Assembly (NCBI GenBank): GCA_947624785.1
Contig: CANQLV010000001.1
Location: forward strand, 248,001-312,000
Length of the DNA stretch: 64,000 bases
Direction: 5' to 3'
Origin: Akkermansia muciniphila
Lineage (GTDB): Bacteria; Verrucomicrobiota; Verrucomicrobiia; Verrucomicrobiales; Akkermansiaceae
Shown one piece after another: positions 46,007-54,075 of this stretch (position 1 is the stretch's first letter; every line of letters begins with the position of its first letter). Made by a program: the position numbers and the translations under genes. The notes below the pieces were generated by a model. It did no database searches, had not been told where the DNA came from, and worked only from the letters and a program-made list of their open reading frames with translations.

Positions 46007-47446
46007 ATGCGACCGAACCAATACATCACACGAGCCATCCTGCTGGGCACGGCCATCACGGCTTCCTCCTGCATGATGGGTCCCGACTTCAAGCCGGTGG
46101 ACATGCCCATGCCCACGGCATTCAGAGGAGCCCCCGCGGCCACGGAGTCCATTGCGGACCTGCCCTGGTGGAAAGTCTTCAAGAACAAGGACCTCCAGGA
46201 CCTCCTGACGGATACCTACCAAAACAACCGTGACCTGAAGGCCACCATGGCGCGCGTGGAAAAGGCACGCCAGTACATCACCATCACGGAAGCCCCGCTC
46301 TTCCCGTGGGCGGATTATTCCGGCTCCCTCAGCAAGGGCTCCAACTACACCAGCGGCAACGTGGTCCAGACCTCCGCCGTTGGCAATACCTTGACGCCCG
46401 GATCCATTGACGCCGGCATCTCCTGGGAGCTGGACATCTGGGGCAAGACGCGCCGGATGACGGAAGCGGCCCGCGCAGACTACCTTGCTTCCGAAGAAGG
46501 CCAGCGCGCGCTCATGCTTTCCCTGCTCCGCCAGGTGGCCGACTCCTACCTCCAGCTCCTCCAGCTGGACGAACAGCTTGCCATCGTGCAGAAATCCGTG
46601 GAATCCTATTCCGAAAGCCTCCGCCTGTTCGACGAACAGCTTGAAGGCCAGGTGGGCGACAGGCTCCAGGTGGCCTCCGCCAAGGCCGCCCTGGCTTCCT
46701 CCCAGGCACAAATCCCCGCCATCCAGGTGCAGATCGCCAATCTGGAAAACGCGGTCTCCGTCCTGGCCGGACGCGCTCCCGGCCACATCCGCCGTTCCGG
46801 CAGCACCCGTGACATCGCCTACAACGTCAAGGTTCCCGCCGGCATTCCCGCCTACATCCTTTCCAGAAGGCCCGATGTCCGCCAGAGCGAATACCAGCTG
46901 CGCGCGGCCAATGCGGAAGTGGGCGTAGCCATTGCCAACTATTTCCCGACCATCTCCCTGACGGCGGCCGGCGGACTCGCCTCCGCGGACCTGCGCCACG
47001 TACAGGGACGCCGCGGCGGCTGGGGCTTCGGAACCAACCTGACCGGCCCCCTCTTCCAGGCGGGCAAGCTGACGGCCTCCGAAAAGTCTGCCAAGGCCGA
47101 ATTCCTGGCAGCCAGCAACGACTATGAACAGACGGTGCTCAACGCCCTGGCGGAAGTCTCCAGCACGCTCATCCAGCGCGCCAAGCTGCGCAATATCACC
47201 TCCATCCAGTCCGAGGCCGTGGAAGCCTACCATACGGCGGTGAAGCTCTCCTTTGAGCGCTACCGCACGGGCCTTTCCAACTACATTGAAGTGCTGTACG
47301 CCCAGCAGAACCTGTATCCCGCGCAGATTCAGCTTTCCCAGTACTACTATCAGCACGCCAGCACGCTGGTTTCCCTGTACACGGCCCTGGGCGGCGGCTG
47401 GAATATGAGCCACAAGTCTATCATGGATGGGCCGCCCAAGCGATAA
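46007..47446 (+). CDS. Outer-membrane efflux channel lipoprotein (TolC/OprM/NodT family)
   Basis: This 479-aa outer-membrane factor starts at the ATG at 46007 with a lipoprotein signal (AILLGTAITASSC; lipobox ASSC). It has the NodT-type opening MGPDFKPVDMP, WWKVFKNKDLQDLL, WELDIWGKTRR, and the repeated half LSRRPDVRQSEYQLRAANAEVGVAIANYFP. The in-frame ATG at 45974 would add a charged leader and is less likely. It completes the tripartite pump and may also serve the channel-less marR-linked pump. Confidence 0.93.
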   Translation: MRPNQYITRAILLGTAITASSCMMGPDFKPVDMPMPTAFRGAPAATESIADLPWWKVFKNKDLQDLLTDTYQNNRDLKATMARVEKARQYITITEAPLFPWADYSGSLSKGSNYTSGNVVQTSAVGNTLTPGSIDAGISWELDIWGKTRRMTEAARADYLASEEGQRALMLSLLRQVADSYLQLLQLDEQLAIVQKSVESYSESLRLFDEQLEGQVGDRLQVASAKAALASSQAQIPAIQVQIANLENAVSVLAGRAPGHIRRSGSTRDIAYNVKVPAGIPAYILSRRPDVRQSEYQLRAANAEVGVAIANYFPTISLTAAGGLASADLRHVQGRRGGWGFGTNLTGPLFQAGKLTASEKSAKAEFLAASNDYEQTVLNALAEVSSTLIQRAKLRNITSIQSEAVEAYHTAVKLSFERYRTGLSNYIEVLYAQQNLYPAQIQLSQYYYQHASTLVSLYTALGGGWNMSHKSIMDGPPKR

Positions 47447-48147
47447 AAAACGCTCCTCCCTTAAAATCGGGAGTTTCCTTGACTGTTTTTTTCATCCCCC
47501 GGCAAGTACAAGCTTGCCGGGGGATTTGCTTTCCGGAGCGGCGGAAAACAGGCGCGCCGCCTTTCCAGCCTCCGGCAGACCGGGCATCCGCGGTCTTCCA
47601 CGCTTCCGGCAGATGTGCTTCCGGAGCCTGGAACAGAATGCTCAACGGATTACCCGCTGTTTGCGCCGCTTCACGGCCTGGCGGCCATCGCATCCCGTGC
47701 CCCGTGCTTTTTTCCCTTTCCCCGGTCCGGGTTCCGCGGGCACGGAAGCAGCTTTGGAATTGATTTGGAGCCAATTCATTTACAATCAATATGACATAAA
47801 AGAACTCCATCGTGTTTTTCAGGAATTAATTATCCATGATTTTTCTATTCCATAATTACGGGCAACCTCATACTGTTCCGGCTCTTACAACTGATTTTAA
47901 GCGTCCTGGCGAATTCCTAATCCGCTTGTGATCTCATCCAATGCAAGCATGGATAAAGGCTAGAAAATCATGGGGAAAGGAATTGTCCCGAAAAGACCAG
48001 ATCTTTTAAATCCTGATGAATATCAATATTTTATGGTAAACAATACATTTACCGTTAATATTTTTAATTGTTGACGGATTAGGAATTCGATAAAAAACCG
48101 ACGTTCTCTTGCGTGGGAACATTTTCTAACCTGTTACAGCAATCAAT
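47447..48147. other. 700-bp intergenic region holding paired dyads upstream of a PEP-CTERM gene
   Basis: The left end has a CTCCC/GGGAG hairpin with a short T-run at ~47456-47476, likely ending the RND operon, and an 11-bp perfect inverted repeat at 47496-47523. The right half is AT-rich and carries two mirror-image 15-bp arms (47910-47924 and 48075-48089). An open frame at 47427-47855 looks spurious. Confidence 0.5.
47910..48089 (+). promoter_or_regulatory. Paired dyad operators (15-bp perfect inverted repeat) upstream of a PEP-CTERM gene
   Basis: CGAATTCCTAATCCG at 47910-47924 is the exact reverse complement of 48075-48089. Each arm is itself a near-palindrome, GAATT-N3-AATCC. Centres are 165 bp apart and the proximal arm is 58 bp before the start codon. 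A TTGACG overlaps the proximal arm. The same dyad type occurs upstream of the PEP-CTERM gene at 57489-58214. Confidence 0.6.
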
Positions 48148-48915
48148 ATGAAGATCAAATACCTGTCCCTCCTGATCGCCGTTCTGGGAGGCAGTCTATC
48201 CTTCGGCGCTTCCATCAATAACCTGGATCCGGCTTATTCAAAGGATTATACCATCTATGACGGAAGCAACGGAGACACCTTGAACGTCTCTTCCCCCACC
48301 ACCGTTTCAGTAAACGGAGCAGCTTCATGGACCATGGCATTCACCATTTCCGGCCTGGCAACCACCTCCGGAACGGATGTGGGACTGCTGTTCACCTGCA
48401 ATACCACTTCCTCCAATTACAAGAATCTGGAGGGAATGGGATATCAGCTCACGGAGGGCGGAGACCTTACCCTGTGCGCAGGAGGCTATAACTATAACGG
48501 AGGCACGGCTGGCACCTCTCCTTGGAAAACGCAAACGCTTTCCGGTTATTCCGCAGAACAGCCCCTTACCCTCTTTTACTCCTACAACAATGGAAATATC
48601 ACCATTTCCGCCATGCTGGGCAATGACACGTCTTCACTGACCACTCTTGCGTCCATCAGCGGTACCGGAGTCAAATTCGGCAGCTCCATCATCAACCAGC
48701 TCAATTTCTCCGCCAAGGACGGTTCCGGAAACACCTGGAGCGCCCCGAACGGAGTCACCGGGGAATATACCCTGAACAACTTTGACCTGTACATGGGTGG
48801 CCTGACAGAAGACCAGATGAAGGAATACGCCCTGAGCGCCGTTCCGGAACCGGCCGCGGCCTCCCTGGGGCTGCTGGGCGTGGGCATGCTGCTGATACGC
48901 CGCCGGAGAGCCTAG
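48148..48915 (+). CDS. PEP-CTERM sorting-domain protein
   Basis: This 255-aa exported protein has a signal peptide (MKIKYLSLLIAVLGGSLSFGAS) and a beta-rich middle that looks lectin/LamG-like (Gly, Ser, Thr and Asn rich). The C-terminal sorting signal is complete: VPEPAAASLGLLGVGMLLIRRRRA, a PEP motif, a TM segment and an Arg cluster. PEP-CTERM proteins are processed by an exosortase and placed on the surface or in the exopolymer matrix. No exosortase gene is in the window. It is followed by a strong terminator and another PEP-CTERM gene. Confidence 0.88.
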   Translation: MKIKYLSLLIAVLGGSLSFGASINNLDPAYSKDYTIYDGSNGDTLNVSSPTTVSVNGAASWTMAFTISGLATTSGTDVGLLFTCNTTSSNYKNLEGMGYQLTEGGDLTLCAGGYNYNGGTAGTSPWKTQTLSGYSAEQPLTLFYSYNNGNITISAMLGNDTSSLTTLASISGTGVKFGSSIINQLNFSAKDGSGNTWSAPNGVTGEYTLNNFDLYMGGLTEDQMKEYALSAVPEPAAASLGLLGVGMLLIRRRRA

Positions 48916-48927
48916 TTTTTTCCAGCC

Positions 48928-48966
48928 ACGGCCATCCCTGTGCCATTCAGGGATGGCCGTTTTATT
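48928..48966 (+). terminator. Intrinsic terminator after the PEP-CTERM gene
   Basis: A 13-bp perfect stem (48928-48940 with 48948-48960) with a 7-nt loop is followed by TTTATT. Confidence 0.88.
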
Positions 48967-49007
48967 CACTTTTTTCAAACATCCGTTTCATTCCCCTGCT
49001 CCCCCTG

Positions 49008-52000
49008 ATGAAAACCAGGCTCCCTCTCTCCCTCCTGGCCTCCCTGCTGGCGGCTTTCCCCTCCGCCATCGCCGCCCCTGCGGGCACGGACCTGGGCAAC
49101 GTCATGTACGTAGGCGATTCCATCACCCACGGTATGAACAGCGGCACTTACCGCTGGGCCCTCCATAAAATATTTGCGGACAACGGCATTTCCTACCACG
49201 CGGAAGGCGTGAAAACCGGCAATTATTCCGGAGGCGTCACCGCGGGAACCTCCTACGGCGGCCAGGTTTTCAACAACGAGCATTCCTCCCAGGCAAGCGC
49301 AAGGGCCTGGGAAATATCCGGCAGGAAAAACGGAAGCAGGTTTGACGGCTCCAACATCTCCAACTGGCTGGGACTTTCCGATACCAAGGCAAACGGAACA
49401 GCCTACCAGGGCCCGACCTTCACGGGAACGGACACTCCGGATACCTTTTTCGTGATGATCGGCACCAACGATCTTCTCTCCGATGGCGATAATTCCACCT
49501 TGGACAGCCGTCTTGATTCAGTCACCCGGAATCTTCTGGCGGACATGGACGCCATCGTGGACACCATGCACGCCGCCAACAGCAGCGCGAACGTCATCGT
49601 TCTCACCATTCCCTGCTGGACCCAGCATTCCAACGGCAATTCGGACGCCACCCACCAGGCGGTGGAAACCTACAACGCCTCCCTGAATTCCTGGGGGCAG
49701 TCCAAGGAGGGCGTCACGGTCATCGACGTCAACAGAGGGATCATTGACGTGGCTTCCTCCAAGCCGTTTTACGGGGTGCGGTCCATGTTCAACAATCCCG
49801 CGGCGGACGGACTCCACCCCAACGCCCAGGGCGACCTGCTCATGGCTGGCAACATCGCCAAAGCCATGGGCTATGCGGGCCGTTCCGCCGGACAGCTGCG
49901 CCGGGACGCCGGGGAAATGACCGTCAACTTCCACCAGGGCGCAGAAGCGCCCGCATGGGCCGGAGTGCAGGACCTGACGGATGCCGGCTTTTCCGTATCC
50001 AACGTCGCCGTGAGCGCGGAAGGCATCAGCCTGGGACAGGCGGGGACAAGTTCCCTTTCCCGGACATGGACGGAGGGAACAGACCTGAAAAACGGCTTTA
50101 CCTTTGATTTCAACCTGGTTCTGGGGGACGGGGCGGCAAACGGCTGGAATCTCTCGGACCAGTTCAGCGTCAGCCTGGGGAACGGCTCCTTTTACGGCAC
50201 GCTCAACATTAACGAGGCCTATATCAAATGGGGGGATACCATCCTGTATTCCCTGGACATGTCCGCCAATACGGAAAACCTGCGCATGGCGTACGTCACG
50301 GGCAATGAGCAGGAAGGGCTGAAAGGCGGTTATTACGTCTGGCTGGGGGACATGCTGATCGGGGAAGCGCTTTCCGTCACCTCCGGTTCCGGCTGCAACG
50401 GCGTCATCATCCAATATGACGGCAGTGGGAACGCCATCCTGAAAGACCTGTCCATGGATGGCACGGGATCGTATGCCCCACCCACTTCCGGGCTGGTTAA
50501 TGAAGAGAACGCCTTTATTTCCGCCGGAGCGGACTCCGGGGACTCGTCAGGCACTCCGGAGGGCAACATCGCGTGGCCGGAAACGGGCTTCACGCATTCC
50601 GCCGCCAACCAGAATTGCTCCGGCGTCTTCGATGCCCGCGTCCAGGCGGACGCCTCCTCCGGGAGGCTGGGAAACTCCGTGAACGTCACCATCACTTCCG
50701 GAAACGCCACGCACGTGTATGCCAGCACCGGCAATTATACGGGGGACGTCTGGCTGACCATCGCCAAGGAAGGGCAGGCCTCCGCCTGGTACGGGGCCCA
50801 TGGAAATTCCGGAACACTGAACGGGAATGCCGCCCTGCGCTTTACGGACGCCGCCACGGGCGGAAGCACCGTCTTCGGCGCCGTGAACGCCTCCGGCGTA
50901 ACCGGAAACGTTTATCTGGAATTCTCCGCGGAAAACGCCTCCTTCGGCACCTTCACCAGCAATAACGCCTCCTCCGTGGTCGGATCCTATGCTACGGATA
51001 TCAAGGGGAACGTGGACATCGTGATTAACTCCGGCTCCTTTTCCAGCCAAATCATGGGCGGCATTTACGCGAATGCCAATAACGGCACGACCAGCATCGG
51101 AGGAGCCACGCACGTTTACGTCAACGGAGGCTCCATTAACGGAGACGTGATGGGGGGAGGCCTGACAGGCTCCATTTCCGGCGGTTCCAACGCCACCGTC
51201 ACGGGCGGAGTCATCGCCGGCTCCGTTTACGGCGCAGGCAAGGGAGGCTCCATCCAGCAGGGAAGCGCGGTACGCGTTACAGGGGGCACCATCAAGGGGG
51301 ATGTGTATGCGGGAGGCTCCGGCGGCACCGTTCAGGGAAACACGTCCGTCACCGTGGCCGGAAATTCCGCCACGCTTCACAACGGGAAATCCTGGAGCGG
51401 CATCTCCGGGGGCGGTTCCGGAGGCGCCGTCAACGGCAGCTCCGTCGTGCGCATCCAGGACCTTTCCTCCGGGACGGCGGCCTACGGTTTTGACAAGTAT
51501 GCCGGAACCATCAGCGGCGGCACGAATGTGAGCGGCGACAGAAGCCTGGTGCTGGACCATGTGACCGTGGAGCATTTCCAGGCTTCCCTGAGCGACTTCA
51601 CCCACGTTTCCGCCGTCAACCAGACCCACACCACGCTGAACTCACTGGGAGGAGCGCTCACCGTAACCATTGAAGCCGGAAGCGGACTCGTCCTGAACGG
51701 AGTTTCAGACATGACCACGCTCATTCTTGGGGAACACGCCTCCCTGACGCTTCAGGGGCTTACCGCGGACAAGGTCATCGTGGACATCACGGGCACCAGC
51801 CACTACACGCTTTCCCTGACGGAGATTCCCGCCAGTCTGGACAACATCAAATTCCTGAACAACGGCGTCCTGTACGATGCGGCCATGTCCACGGACCCCC
51901 AGGCCAATTCCGCCATGGTCTTCGCCCAGGTGCCGGAACCGGGGTGCGCCACCCTGGGTCTGGCCGGTCTGGCCGCCCTGCTGTGGCGCAGGCGCAGAAA

Positions 52001-52013
52001 AATCTTCCATTAA
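49008..52013 (+). CDS. Large secreted SGNH/GDSL hydrolase with PEP-CTERM anchor
   Basis: This 1001-aa protein has a signal peptide (to ~22), then an SGNH hydrolase domain (~27-290): GDSITHG (nucleophile Ser), MIGTND (block III) and DGLHPNAQG (catalytic Asp-His). A LamG-like region (~300-490) follows, then a long Gly/Ser/Asn-rich beta-helix-like region (~520-900) with repeated GG-S-I-GDV-GGG-type turns. The C-terminus is VPEPGCATLGLAGLAALLWRRRRKIF, a PEP-CTERM anchor. The domain set suggests a surface esterase, perhaps a glycan deacetylase, displayed on a long spacer. Substrate is unknown. Confidence 0.88.
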   Translation: MKTRLPLSLLASLLAAFPSAIAAPAGTDLGNVMYVGDSITHGMNSGTYRWALHKIFADNGISYHAEGVKTGNYSGGVTAGTSYGGQVFNNEHSSQASARAWEISGRKNGSRFDGSNISNWLGLSDTKANGTAYQGPTFTGTDTPDTFFVMIGTNDLLSDGDNSTLDSRLDSVTRNLLADMDAIVDTMHAANSSANVIVLTIPCWTQHSNGNSDATHQAVETYNASLNSWGQSKEGVTVIDVNRGIIDVASSKPFYGVRSMFNNPAADGLHPNAQGDLLMAGNIAKAMGYAGRSAGQLRRDAGEMTVNFHQGAEAPAWAGVQDLTDAGFSVSNVAVSAEGISLGQAGTSSLSRTWTEGTDLKNGFTFDFNLVLGDGAANGWNLSDQFSVSLGNGSFYGTLNINEAYIKWGDTILYSLDMSANTENLRMAYVTGNEQEGLKGGYYVWLGDMLIGEALSVTSGSGCNGVIIQYDGSGNAILKDLSMDGTGSYAPPTSGLVNEENAFISAGADSGDSSGTPEGNIAWPETGFTHSAANQNCSGVFDARVQADASSGRLGNSVNVTITSGNATHVYASTGNYTGDVWLTIAKEGQASAWYGAHGNSGTLNGNAALRFTDAATGGSTVFGAVNASGVTGNVYLEFSAENASFGTFTSNNASSVVGSYATDIKGNVDIVINSGSFSSQIMGGIYANANNGTTSIGGATHVYVNGGSINGDVMGGGLTGSISGGSNATVTGGVIAGSVYGAGKGGSIQQGSAVRVTGGTIKGDVYAGGSGGTVQGNTSVTVAGNSATLHNGKSWSGISGGGSGGAVNGSSVVRIQDLSSGTAAYGFDKYAGTISGGTNVSGDRSLVLDHVTVEHFQASLSDFTHVSAVNQTHTTLNSLGGALTVTIEAGSGLVLNGVSDMTTLILGEHASLTLQGLTADKVIVDITGTSHYTLSLTEIPASLDNIKFLNNGVLYDAAMSTDPQANSAMVFAQVPEPGCATLGLAGLAALLWRRRRKIFH

Positions 52014-52051
52014 CGGCCCTTTGTTTTCTTCAGGCCCTGATGGACGAAAGA

Positions 52052-52080
52052 AGCCCCCGCGGCACACGCCTGCGGGGGCT
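52052..52080. terminator. Hairpin between convergent genes
   Basis: A 9-bp perfect GC-rich stem (52052-52060 with 52072-52080) lies between the SGNH gene and the leftward Nudix gene. Read leftward it is followed by TTCTTTC, so it could end the Nudix transcript. Confidence 0.6.
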
Positions 52081-52155
52081 CCCATGAAAAAAGACGGACA
52101 GGAAGAAGAAGGCATGCTGCCACGCCCTCCGGGCGCTTCACGGAAGCGCAGGGCT

Positions 52156-52776
52156 TCAGGCTCCCCTGTTTTTAAACAGCTCCAGCGCAAGCTGGGACCA
52201 GGTTTCCAGCTTCTCAAACATCTCCCCGGACAATTCCTCCGGAGCCACAAAACGGAGATTGGCCAGCGCGGCTTCATTCGCGCGCACCTGGTCCGTATCC
52301 AGCTCAAACAGGTGGACGATGCCCAGATGCACAGCCCCCACGTCATTGGAATCGTCATTGATCACGCCCAGCACCCGCTGGGTGCAACTCCCGTCAATGA
52401 CCAGTTCCTCGCGGATTTCACGCTCCACTCCGGCCAGATAGGTGGAAACGTCGTCATGGCCGGACTGGCGGTCCACCGGATTGATATGGCCGCCGATGCC
52501 GATGGAGCCCTTGTCATGCAGCCGGGCCTCACCGCCGGAGCCGCCGCGCGTGTAATGCAGGATGCGGCCCTGGTGGCAGAAAATGGCATAGGCGATGATT
52601 TGCTTGTGGGAAGGATCGTTTTCCGCCGCCTCCCGGTCCATGAAGGAGGAGACCCCCGGCTTCATGAACGCATTCAGATAATGATCCCCACCCTCCCGGT
52701 GCCCCTGGAAATAACCCGCTTCTTCAAACGTGGCGCGGGGAACCACCAGAACCTGTTCTCCATTGTAACGTGACAT
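52156..52776 (-). CDS. Nudix-type predicted phosphoesterase (COG4112-like)
   Basis: This 206-aa protein is related to the predicted phosphoesterases of the Nudix superfamily. The Nudix region is GIGGHINPVDRQSGHDDVSTYLAGVEREIREELVI; the REIREE metal core is intact, but the first half of the box is extended compared with GX5EX7. An N-terminal ~80-residue extension (QVLVVPRATFEEAGYFQG) is typical of this subfamily. The substrate is unknown. It is convergent with the SGNH gene and 98 bp from the YcxB-like gene. Confidence 0.78.
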   Translation of the reverse strand: MSRYNGEQVLVVPRATFEEAGYFQGHREGGDHYLNAFMKPGVSSFMDREAAENDPSHKQIIAYAIFCHQGRILHYTRGGSGGEARLHDKGSIGIGGHINPVDRQSGHDDVSTYLAGVEREIREELVIDGSCTQRVLGVINDDSNDVGAVHLGIVHLFELDTDQVRANEAALANLRFVAPEELSGEMFEKLETWSQLALELFKNRGA

Positions 52777-52874
52777 AGAGACACCCTACCCGTTTTGACC
52801 CCGCGCTCAACAAAAAAGGCGCGGAAACGGCAAATTTGCGCCCCTTCCGGAACGGCCGCGAACGGCTTTCCGCC

Positions 52875-53414
52875 TCAGGAAATATCCCGGACTTCCACGC
52901 CGTGGTTCCGGAACCGGCGCATGATGCTTTCCAATTGTTCCGCGCTCATGAGCTTGAGCGGCAGCCACAGCACCAGCTTCTTGCCGAAGAGGAACAGCAG
53001 GGCGTAGCGCGTCTTGCACAGGGTGGTGAAGCGGTCGTAGGGGATATTCATGGGCTCGATGCCCTTGCTGGAGAAAGTCATGTAATCCTCATGGAAAACG
53101 TAATCCTTTTCCTGATGGTACATGGGCACCTTCTTGTTGGCGGCCAGGGCGGCCTTCGCCAGAAAGGGAACGTAGAACCAGGACAGGATGATCGCCATCA
53201 GCGCCCCGGCCAGGGACAGCCACGCGAACATGGGCAGCGGACGCAGGGAGAAGGAGTACAGCGTCATCAGCACAAAGAACGCGGTGATGGCCAGATCCAG
53301 CGGCTTCTTCCACTTGGGGCGCACCGTATTGTACCACATCACCAGCACCTGGGTCGCCAGGCGGTCGGAAGGCACGGGCTTGACGAGTTTGATGACCTCT
53401 GAATCCTGCATCAT
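52875..53414 (-). CDS. YcxB-like membrane protein
   Basis: This 179-aa protein has two central TM helices (LAITAFFVLMTLYSFSL and MFAWLSLAGALMAIILSWFYVPFL) and a C-terminal YcxB-like domain: DYMTFSSKGIEPMNIPYDRFTTLCKTRYALLFLFGKKLVLWLP. This family is widespread and of unknown biochemical role. It stands alone, 98 bp upstream of the Nudix gene on the same strand. Confidence 0.75.
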   Translation of the reverse strand: MMQDSEVIKLVKPVPSDRLATQVLVMWYNTVRPKWKKPLDLAITAFFVLMTLYSFSLRPLPMFAWLSLAGALMAIILSWFYVPFLAKAALAANKKVPMYHQEKDYVFHEDYMTFSSKGIEPMNIPYDRFTTLCKTRYALLFLFGKKLVLWLPLKLMSAEQLESIMRRFRNHGVEVRDIS

Positions 53415-53631
53415 GGCGGCAGGGTAGCTTCATTCCCGCGGAAGAGAAAGCCTAAAAACAGGCCGTTCCGCCGCGTTTGTGTCAAAAAGGCCGCGCCGGA
53501 AAGGCGCGAAGGCCGCTTTTGCCCGCGCCAATTCCCCGGGAAAGCCTCCTTCCCCGTACGCAGGCCAGAATTTCCTTGATAATCATGGCTCCCTTCATAG
53601 AATTAAAAGCCAAAAGCCTTTAGCAGACCCT

Positions 53632-54075
53632 GTGGCAGACAATCTTCAAATTCACGTACGCACGTTCCAGCCCGCAACCACTCAGGAACAGGCTCTGGAA
53701 ACCTTGACGGATTCCATGGCGGAAGTCCTTGACGAACGCCAGCTAAGGCACATCAAGAATGCGGTTCTTCTGCGCGAGGAAACGCAAACCACCTATCTGG
53801 ACCACGGCCTGGCCGTCCCCCACGGGCGGACCAGCGCGCTGGACTCCATGCAAGTCACCGTAGGCATCAGTCCGGAAGGCGTCCTCTGGCCGGATGACGC
53901 ACGCAATGCACACCTCATCGTGATGCTGGGCGTTCCCACCGCCATGGTGACCGGCTACCTGACCACCATGCAGAAGCTGCTGCGGTGGCATAAAAACGCT
54001 CCCCTGGGCCCCAACGGGGAATGGACGGGAGACGAAGCCAGCCTGCTGGCGTCCCTTCAACACGCCCTGCAATGA
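53632..54075 (+). CDS. PTS EIIA (fructose/nitrogen type) domain protein
   Basis: This ~147-aa single-domain EIIA protein has the phosphorylatable His64 in LAVPHGRT. It resembles PtsN-type regulators more than sugar-specific EIIA. The GTG at 53632 gives the normal family length; the frame is open from 53479, but that stretch is not EIIA-like, so the start is uncertain. Its stop overlaps the start of a ClC channel gene (ATGA, 54072-54075), implying translational coupling. It probably senses phosphotransfer state and regulates the channel. Confidence 0.8.
   Translation: MADNLQIHVRTFQPATTQEQALETLTDSMAEVLDERQLRHIKNAVLLREETQTTYLDHGLAVPHGRTSALDSMQVTVGISPEGVLWPDDARNAHLIVMLGVPTAMVTGYLTTMQKLLRWHKNAPLGPNGEWTGDEASLLASLQHALQ

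Noticed and set aside
47496..47523. 11-bp perfect inverted repeat after the RND operon
   Set aside because: The hairpin is strong but not followed by a T-run in the rightward direction, so I did not call it a terminator; a shorter hairpin with Ts lies just before it.
47427..47855. 142-codon open frame after the outer-membrane channel gene
   Set aside because: It starts inside the channel gene, crosses its terminator-like hairpins, and has low-complexity Pro/Arg/Ser content without any family signal.
48090..48120. Possible sigma-54 promoter before the PEP-CTERM gene
   Set aside because: A TTGC is present but the GG element at the required spacing is missing.
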